Positions 6,405 through 11,114 of a DNA stretch of 11,114 nt are shown here, in pieces. Position 1 is the stretch's first letter. The number at the start of each line of letters is the position of its first letter. The position numbers and the translations under genes were made by a program. The notes under the pieces are model-generated. The model worked only from the letters and a program-made list of their open reading frames with translations. It was not told the origin of the DNA and made no database searches. Source of the DNA: WJMB01 sp964581465 (lineage in GTDB: Bacteria > RBG-13-66-14); the NCBI GenBank assembly GCA_964581465.1, contig CAZOOP010000063.1, positions 1 to 11,114 on the forward strand. Reading direction: 5' to 3'.

Positions 6405-7937
6405 ATGACCACAACCGCCAAGACCCACCGCCCCATCCATCTGGGCCACTTCCTCTGGCCCCTTTCTTGGGTGGTGATCGCCAACGGGCTGGCCGTGGCG
6501 CTCAACGTCTTCCTGATGTACTCCACGCCGATGGAAGGCGCAGCCATGGCGACCGCCCAGGCTCTCGCCGGCACGCCCAGCGACCTGACCACCTTCGGTA
6601 ACTACTACAGCGTGGCCGTCTTTCCCATCATCATCGGCCTGATCGCCTGGCACCAATGGCCGGTGCTCAAGAACATCAGACGCCTGCGCCGCGGCGGCAA
6701 CGGAGCCGACCGCAAGGCCCGCCGACGCCTGCTGCGCTTCCCCGCCTTGGCGGCCCTGCTCTCCGGCTCCGCCTGGCTGCTGCCCCTCCTGCTGTTCACC
6801 ATATTGGTGCCCAGCCTGGTCGAGGGGCACGTGGTCATCCTGGGACAGCGCGCGATGATCGTCTTCTTCGTGGGCCTGCTGGCCTCCTCGGTGGCCTACT
6901 ACGGTTCGTCCTGGGCGATGCGCCGGCTGATCGTGGCTTTCTTCCCCGAGGGCCGCCTGGCCGAGGAGAGCGGACTGCCCCCAACCAACACCCGCAAGCG
7001 GCTGATTTACTTCTACATTGTCGTCGGCGCCCTGCCCATCCTCGTCATGTGGCTCTATCTATTCTCCTACGATCCGGACAACCCTCTGTTGCTGCCGCTG
7101 GCCATTATCGCCGGGATCGCGCTGCTGCTGGGCGGCTGGGTGGCCGATTCGCTGATCATCAAGCTCTCCCGCCAACTCACCCGGGCCGCCGAGGTGACGC
7201 GTGAGGTCAGCCGCGGCGACCTCGAGGGAACCGTGACCGTCACCAGCCGCGACGAAGCCGGCCGCCTCGGCGACGGCATCAATCAAATGATCGAAGGCCT
7301 GCTCGAACGAGAACGGATGCGCGAGGTCTTCGGCCGCTACGTCTCGCCCGAGGTCCGCGACCGCCTGCTGGCCGAACCGCCCAAGCTGGGCGGTGAGCTG
7401 CGCGAGGTGACCGTCCTCTTCGCCGACATCCGCGACTTCACCGTCATCAGCGGCAGGCTGGACCCCCAGCGCCTGGTCGGCCTGCTCAACCGCTACTTCG
7501 CCACCACCGTGGCCGCCGTGGACGAGTACCGCGGTTACGTCAACAAGTTCATCGGCGACGCCGTGATGGCCGTCTTCGGCGCCCCCCTCGACGATCCCGG
7601 CCACACCGCCCGGGCCCTCGGATGTGCCCGGGAAATGGTCGCCCGCGTCGAGGCCCTCAACAACACCGGCGAGATGGAGGTCCGGCTGCGCGTCGGTATC
7701 GGACTGCACACCGGCGAGGTCGTCGCCGGGAACATCGGCGCTCCCAAACGCTTCGAGTACACCGTCATCGGCGAGCCCGTCAACGTGGCCAGCCGCATCC
7801 AGGGGCTCTCCAGCGAGCTGGGCCGCACCATCCTGGCCTCGGCCGCCGTCAACGAGGCCTGCGGCTGCGGTCTCGACTACCTGGGCGAGCACCAACTCAA
7901 GGGCCTGGCCGGACCGCAGAGGCTCTACGCCGGCTAA
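6405..7937 (+). CDS. Membrane class III adenylate cyclase (6TM-HAMP-CHD)
   Basis: A 510-residue membrane enzyme expected to make cAMP from ATP. The N-terminal half has about six membrane segments (near 15-38, 68-87, 114-138, 150-178, 199-222, 227-248). A HAMP linker (about 248-300, with RGDLEGTV and DEAGRL) and the C-terminal cyclase homology domain (about 333-505) follow. Catalytic residues are all present: metal aspartates D341 (LFADIRDFT) and D385 (NKFIGDAVMAVFGAP), transition-state N460 and R464 (VNVASR). K381 and T453, at the base-selecting positions, favour ATP over GTP. The order 6TM-HAMP-cyclase resembles the mycobacterial Rv1318c/Rv3645 type. The membrane part presumably senses a signal or lipid state; the ligand is unknown. 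The gene stands alone, with palindromic element B 82 bases after its stop. A cNMP-binding protein lies downstream on the same strand. Confidence 0.92.
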   Translation: MTTTAKTHRPIHLGHFLWPLSWVVIANGLAVALNVFLMYSTPMEGAAMATAQALAGTPSDLTTFGNYYSVAVFPIIIGLIAWHQWPVLKNIRRLRRGGNGADRKARRRLLRFPALAALLSGSAWLLPLLLFTILVPSLVEGHVVILGQRAMIVFFVGLLASSVAYYGSSWAMRRLIVAFFPEGRLAEESGLPPTNTRKRLIYFYIVVGALPILVMWLYLFSYDPDNPLLLPLAIIAGIALLLGGWVADSLIIKLSRQLTRAAEVTREVSRGDLEGTVTVTSRDEAGRLGDGINQMIEGLLERERMREVFGRYVSPEVRDRLLAEPPKLGGELREVTVLFADIRDFTVISGRLDPQRLVGLLNRYFATTVAAVDEYRGYVNKFIGDAVMAVFGAPLDDPGHTARALGCAREMVARVEALNNTGEMEVRLRVGIGLHTGEVVAGNIGAPKRFEYTVIGEPVNVASRIQGLSSELGRTILASAAVNEACGCGLDYLGEHQLKGLAGPQRLYAG

Positions 7938-8018
7938 CCCGGCTCGACCACCTCATCCGGCGAGACCTCGGCGAAGAAGCCTTCGTCCCGTCGTGCGCTC
8001 CAGGTCCGCGGCGCGGGA

Positions 8019-8102
8019 GGCGTTGGCACGTTTCTTGCAGCAGGGCGGGGTCGCCGGGCATGAAACCGCGCGCTCCCCATCCGCAAGAAACGTGCCAACG
8101 CC
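8019..8102. repeat. Palindromic element B (hairpin family, copy 2)
   Basis: Arms 8019-8038 and 8083-8102 are exact reverse complements over 20 bp around a 44-nt loop. The inner 16 bp (TTGGCACGTTTCTTGC), the adjoining AGCAG on the left and ATCC on the right are identical to element A at 3344-3519. The outer four stem pairs (GGCG/CGCC) differ from those of A but pair perfectly. The loop again opens with a small hairpin, GGCG-GGGT-CGCC (8044-8055), in place of GCGAG-GTAG-CTCGC in A, and again contains CGCGCG toward its right end. It sits after the cyclase gene. Relative to the upstream gene its orientation is opposite to that of element A, which argues against a simple terminator. Confidence 0.9.
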
Positions 8103-8400
8103 GGGCCAGGCGCGAGGGCTCTCATTCGGCTTCGCCAAGGTCTCGCCGGGAGTCGGCTCTTCCGGAAGCTTCCCTTGCTCGGCGCGCTCTGGTATCCTTC
8201 ATATTGAAACATAACCGGCTTGCCCCCTCCCGCGGTGTTTGCTCTCAACCCGGAGAGAGGGGTCGGCTTACATTTCTATACTGTTGGGTATGGATTCTTT
8301 TTCGCGTCGATTCTCCATCTTTATCGAACCCCGAGCCTGACGGAAACCACGGCATTCCGAAAACACCGGCTGTCGCGCCATCAAGCAAACCCTTGAACCC
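8103..8400. other. Intergenic stretch before ddl
   Basis: About 300 bases without a convincing gene. GC content falls toward ddl. TATACT at 8277-8282 is a good -10 match (5 of 6), about 120 bases before the ddl ATG, but no acceptable -35 lies 16-18 bases upstream of it, so a ddl promoter here is only possible. No Shine-Dalgarno site is evident just before the ddl start. I see no terminator for the cyclase gene other than palindromic element B. Confidence 0.45.
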
Positions 8401-9528
8401 ATGATCAAACGCTACCGCCTCGCCCTGGTCTTCGGCGGCCGCTCGGGAGAGCACGAGGTCTCCCTCTCCTCGGCCCGCTCCTTTCTCGACGCCGTGGATC
8501 CCGAGCGCTTCGACGTCCTCCAGATCGGCATCACCCTCTCGGGTCGTTGGTTCACCGGTCCCAACATCCTCGAGCAGCTCGCCGACCGCGCCCGCTTGGG
8601 CACGGTACCCGGCGAGGGACTGCCCGAGGAGTGGGTGGGCCTGACGCCGGTCGCTCCGTTGCCCGAACCCCGGGACATCCCCCGGCCTCCGGGCCGGTCA
8701 CATCCGTTGACCGAGGTCGACACGGTCTTCAACCTGGTCCACGGCAGCTACGGCGAGGACGGTTGCTTGCAGGGCCTCTTCGAGCTGGTCGACGTGCCCT
8801 ACGTCGGCGCCGGGGTGGCCGGCTCGGCGGCGGCGATGGACAAGCTGTTGGCCAAGGCGTTGCTGCGCGACGCAGGCCTCGAGGTCGGCGACTTCGAACC
8901 GGTGCTGCGCCGTGAGTTGGAGAACGATCGGCGGGCGGTCATCGACCGTTTGGAGGCCCGGCTGCCCTACCCGATGTTCGTTAAGCCGGCCAATCTGGGC
9001 TCCTCGGTGGGTGTGCGCAAGGCCGAGGACCGGCGGCGACTCGGCGCCGCCCTGGACTACGCCGCGGCCTTCGACCGGCGGATCATCGTCGAGCGGGCGG
9101 TTACCGGCGATGAGATCGAATGCGCGGTTCTGGGCAACGACGCCCCCCGGGCCAGCGTCGCCGGAGAGATCCGCCCGGCCAACGAGTTCTACGACTACGA
9201 CGCCAAGTACGTCGACGATTCCGAACTGTTGATCCCGGCGCCCTGCCTGGACGAGGCTGGTCAGGCCGAGGTGCGGCGCCTGGCGCTGGCGGCCTTCCGC
9301 GCCCTGGACATCGCCGGGATGGCCCGCGTCGATTTCTTCCGCGAGCGCTCGACGGGCCACTTCATCGTCAACGAAGTCAACACACTGCCCGGCTTCACAC
9401 CGATCAGCATGTATCCCAAGCTCTGGGTGGCCGACGGTCTGGAGTACAACGAGCTGGTCGCCCGTCTCGTCGAGCTGGCCCTCGAGCGCCACGCCGACCG
9501 CCGCCGTAACCTCCACCGCCACAGGTAA
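8401..9528 (+). CDS. ddl: D-alanine--D-alanine ligase
   Basis: Ddl joins two D-alanines with ATP, in the cytoplasm, to supply the dipeptide that ends the peptidoglycan stem. The 375-residue protein has the ATP-grasp layout. FGGRSGEHEVS (11-21) carries the substrate glutamate E17; NLVHGSYGEDG (111-121) and GSAAAMDK (141-148) follow; FVKPANLGSSVGV (193-205) carries ATP-binding K195 and the loop serines; FYDYDAKY (263-270), MARVDFF (307-313) and NEVNTLPGFT (324-333) complete the set, with metal ligands D311, E325 and N327. Y270, in AKY, marks a D-Ala-D-Ala rather than D-Ala-D-Lac enzyme, so no intrinsic vancomycin-type resistance is implied. The ATG at 8401 leads directly into the first strand of the fold, but has no visible Shine-Dalgarno. 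It lies 18 bases upstream of the cNMP-binding gene and is probably co-transcribed with it. Confidence 0.96.
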   Translation: MIKRYRLALVFGGRSGEHEVSLSSARSFLDAVDPERFDVLQIGITLSGRWFTGPNILEQLADRARLGTVPGEGLPEEWVGLTPVAPLPEPRDIPRPPGRSHPLTEVDTVFNLVHGSYGEDGCLQGLFELVDVPYVGAGVAGSAAAMDKLLAKALLRDAGLEVGDFEPVLRRELENDRRAVIDRLEARLPYPMFVKPANLGSSVGVRKAEDRRRLGAALDYAAAFDRRIIVERAVTGDEIECAVLGNDAPRASVAGEIRPANEFYDYDAKYVDDSELLIPAPCLDEAGQAEVRRLALAAFRALDIAGMARVDFFRERSTGHFIVNEVNTLPGFTPISMYPKLWVADGLEYNELVARLVELALERHADRRRNLHRHR

Positions 9529-9546
9529 TCATCGGGAGGAAACCAG

Positions 9547-9984
9547 ATGGACCCCCAGGAAATCGCCAGCTCCCCCCTCTTCGGCGCTCTCAACGAGGCC
9601 GAGTTGAGCGACGTGGCGGCGCTGATGGAGCGCCGCGGCTACTCAGCGGGCGATGTCGTCTTCCACCAGGGCGACATCGGCGACCGCTTCTTCTACGTGG
9701 CCGAGGGCAAGGTCCAGGTCTGGCTCAAGCTGCCCGACGGCGGCTCCCGGGAGCTGGCCACCCTGGGTCCGGGCCAGTACTTCGGCGAGTTGGCCCTCTT
9801 GGACGACCTGCCCCGCTCCGCCGACGTGGTCTGCGGCGAGGAGAGCGAGCTGTGGAGCCTGGAGCGCGAGCAGTTCATCAACCTTTTGCGCGGCAACACC
9901 AACCTGGCGATCAAGATTCTGCGCGTGCTGGGGCGACGGCTGCGCCAGGCCAACCGGCAGATCCAGGACCTCTCCGCCCTCTAG
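9547..9984 (+). CDS. Stand-alone cyclic-nucleotide-binding domain protein
   Basis: A 145-residue protein made almost entirely of one CRP-like cyclic nucleotide-binding domain. It has no DNA-binding helix-turn-helix and no channel, kinase or enzyme domain. The phosphate-binding cassette is complete: YFGELALLDDLPRSADV (78-94), with E81 for the ribose and R90 for the phosphate. FHQGDIGDRFFYVAEGKVQVW (39-59) is the usual beta-roll entry. A C-terminal helix (about 107-140) ends in RRLRQANRQIQDL and could dimerise or dock on a partner. Its ribosome site, GGGAGG about 8 bases before ATG 9547, is strong. With the adenylate cyclase on the same strand about 1.6 kb upstream, it is a likely cAMP receptor whose output is unknown. 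Binding of cGMP cannot be excluded from sequence. Confidence 0.9.
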   Translation: MDPQEIASSPLFGALNEAELSDVAALMERRGYSAGDVVFHQGDIGDRFFYVAEGKVQVWLKLPDGGSRELATLGPGQYFGELALLDDLPRSADVVCGEESELWSLEREQFINLLRGNTNLAIKILRVLGRRLRQANRQIQDLSAL

Positions 9985-9994
9985 CACGCTGTGC

Positions 9995-10024
9995 TTGACC
10001 TTGCGGGCCGTTTTCTGCTAGATT
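9995..10024 (+). promoter_or_regulatory. Probable promoter of tRNA-Lys
   Basis: TTGACC (9995-10000, 5 of 6) is followed by an 18-base spacer and TAGATT (10019-10024, 4 of 6). Initiation near 10031 would give a leader of about 20 bases before the tRNA at 10051. The -35 box begins 10 bases after the stop of the cNMP-binding gene. Confidence 0.5.
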
Positions 10025-10050
10025 GTCACTCCGCCCGAGGGAGCCGCGAC

Positions 10051-10126
10051 GAGGCGCTAGCTCAGTCGGTAGAGCAACGGCCTTTTAAGCCGTGGGTCCT
10101 GGGTTCGATCCCCAGGCGCCTCACCA
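10051..10126 (+). tRNA. trnK: tRNA-Lys (anticodon TTT), CCA encoded
   Basis: A full cloverleaf can be folded by hand. The acceptor stem is GAGGCGC with GCGCCTC (10051-10057 and 10116-10122). The D-arm is GCTC...GAGC with the GG-containing loop. The anticodon stem ACGGC/GCCGT (10077-10081, 10089-10093) encloses loop CTTTTAA with anticodon TTT at 10084-10086. The T-arm is CTGGG-TTCGATC-CCCAG. Discriminator A (10123) is followed by a genomically encoded CCA (10124-10126). It reads lysine AAA/AAG codons. The gene stands alone; no second tRNA follows. Confidence 0.97.
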
Positions 10127-10621
10127 TTCCCCCGGCTCCGGTTGCGGTGGTTTCATGGGTTGCATCTGGCGGACCACCAGGCCCGGATCGTGAACAGTGG
10201 TAGCTGCGCCTTGCAGTTGGTATCATCACAACAACTGAACCAATAAATAGCGGTAAAGAGCCGCTACGAGTGATTTGCTTGACTTGTCGATGGCGTCGCC
10301 GGACGAAGCGCCTAGATGATCCAAGGGCCATATCAAACCGCAGACCGCATTCAGTCAGGTCTTCACTTGTTGAGGCTGCCGGTTGACCAGTGGGGGGACG
10401 ACGCCTCTATCTACAGCGGAGACAAGTGGAGGAGATAACGTCTCCATGGATCGCCCGTGGATCGACCGTAAGCGAATGACGGAGCAGTGGGCTATCAAGT
10501 CGTTGGGGATTACCACCTGATACTGAATCGATGCAGAAAAACCAGGGATCGTATACTCTCTTCGGACCTGCCCGTGTTTTTATCCTGTTGATAATAGCGA
10601 TGATAGTCTGAAGATACCTGT
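10127..10621. other. Gene-free stretch after tRNA-Lys
   Basis: About 500 bases with no credible gene on either strand; GC content drops steadily toward the right. The only local structure I note is a hairpin TAGCGG (10248-10253) / CCGCTA (10261-10266) with a 7-nt loop and no T-run. I see no integrase, no repeat of the tRNA 3' end and no clear tRNA terminator. Confidence 0.5.
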
Positions 10622-11005
10622 CATAAAACAAGCTATTTTAAAAATGCAAGGGGTTATCACTCGCAAAAGAACCGACTCATCCAGCTAATAGATTATCATT
10701 CAACGCCTGATAGCTCATAGTCGCCGCCATTGTCATACCGCTGCTTGATGGCGATATACCTGGGCTTCCATTTGCTTCCGCTGGAAGCCGGAGGCTGTTG
10801 GTTCCGCATCAGCAACCGACCAGGCTGTGGGCGAAGGATCTGTAGACGGCGCTCCATTGCCTGCATTAGCAGCTTCGAAGGCTATCCGCCTTCACTGGTT
10901 GTCGCCCCGCTGGGGATAATCTCCGAGCACCATTCCCGAGGTGGCTTTCCCGGGTTGCGAATGTGTTGTTCATCTTCTGTGTTGATCCCAAATGCAATTA
11001 AGAAG
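10622..11005 (+). repeat. Diverged dispersed repeat, right copy
   Basis: This aligns with the minus strand of 421-788, so the two copies are inverted and about 10 kb apart. The best parts are 10650-10739 and 10725-10786, both gapless against the left copy, and similarity runs on to CCCAAA near 10992. Relative to the left copy there is at least one single-base indel near 10810 and another near 10980. The stops and indels argue against a shared protein, even though a 118-codon open frame (10730-11086) crosses it. The copy opens with CATAAAACAAGCTATT (10622-10637), the candidate terminal repeat also found at 370-386. Its right boundary is unclear. Confidence 0.75.
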
Positions 11006-11020
11006 AATGTCTTCCTTGGC

Positions 11021-11050
11021 AAACCCAGATATCAGCGCACTGGGTTTTTT
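11021..11050 (+). terminator. Possible intrinsic terminator
   Basis: AAACCCAG (11021-11028) pairs with CTGGGTTT (11040-11047) around an 11-nt loop, and the stem runs into six T residues (11045-11050). This has the form of a rho-independent terminator on the plus strand. No gene is recognised upstream, so it may end transcription of an unannotated RNA or be a chance structure in AT-rich DNA. Confidence 0.45.
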
Positions 11051-11114
11051 CTGACAACAAAGACTATTGACTCCTCAATGCCGTAGGCATCATCGGACCA
11101 AATCAGGGCCGATA

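Noticed and set aside
7059..7895. Long minus-strand open frame opposite the cyclase gene (and a similar one at 8698-9522 opposite ddl)
   Set aside because: Both lie entirely across the catalytic domains of clear genes and show only mirrored codon bias, with no recognisable domain.
946..10126. The gene block as a composite transposon or island bounded by the inverted repeats
   Set aside because: The block holds ispD, ddl and a tRNA with uniform high-GC coding style and no transposase or integrase; the flanking repeats are too diverged to be recent mobile ends.
10100..10126. tRNA-Lys 3' end as an attachment site
   Set aside because: I found no second copy of the tRNA 3' end in the window and no integrase gene.
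10730..11086. 118-codon plus-strand frame in the right repeat
   Set aside because: It shifts frame relative to the left copy after about 25 codons, has no ribosome site, and continues through a terminator-like stem.

Overview
The window reads as a piece of a GC-rich bacterial chromosome. The inference rests on a non-mevalonate isoprenoid gene (ispD), a peptidoglycan D-Ala-D-Ala ligase (ddl), a lipobox lipoprotein, Shine-Dalgarno sites, sigma70-like promoters and a tRNA-Lys with an encoded CCA. The lipoprotein and BamB-like fold suggest a two-membrane cell. I cannot name the lineage; a poorly sampled candidate phylum is possible, but that is a guess.

Layout. Positions 1-945 have no convincing gene and look clearly less GC-rich than the rest up to about 790. 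They carry a diverged repeat copy (421-788) and a pair of C(UUCG)G hairpin units (827-929). On the minus strand, reading from 4153 down to 946, lie a six-TM TauE/SafE or DsbD-like protein, a large palindromic element (3344-3519), an endonuclease III-like glycosylase, a small unknown protein and a PQQ-propeller lipoprotein. A 121-bp divergent promoter region (4154-4274) separates these from the plus-strand genes: ispD overlapping amrS (radical SAM, TTG start), then a gene-free stretch, a 6TM-HAMP class III adenylate cyclase, a second palindromic element (8019-8102), ddl, a stand-alone cyclic-nucleotide-binding protein, and tRNA-Lys(TTT). Positions 10127-11114 are again gene-free and AT-richer, with a second copy of the diverged repeat (10622-11005) in inverted orientation to the first.

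How the parts may work together. The membrane cyclase and the CRP-like cNMP-binding protein, about 1.6 kb apart on the same strand with ddl between them, look like a source and a receiver of cAMP. IspD makes the isoprenoid precursors needed for undecaprenyl phosphate and Ddl makes the D-Ala-D-Ala dipeptide, so two cell-envelope functions sit in the plus-strand half.

The most unusual content is not protein-coding. Two palindromic elements 4.6 kb apart share a 16-bp stem core and short loop motifs. Their outer stems and small loop hairpins differ in sequence but keep their pairing, which is the pattern expected of selection for structure. Separately, two strongly diverged copies of one non-coding repeat sit in inverted orientation near the two ends of the window, about 10 kb apart.
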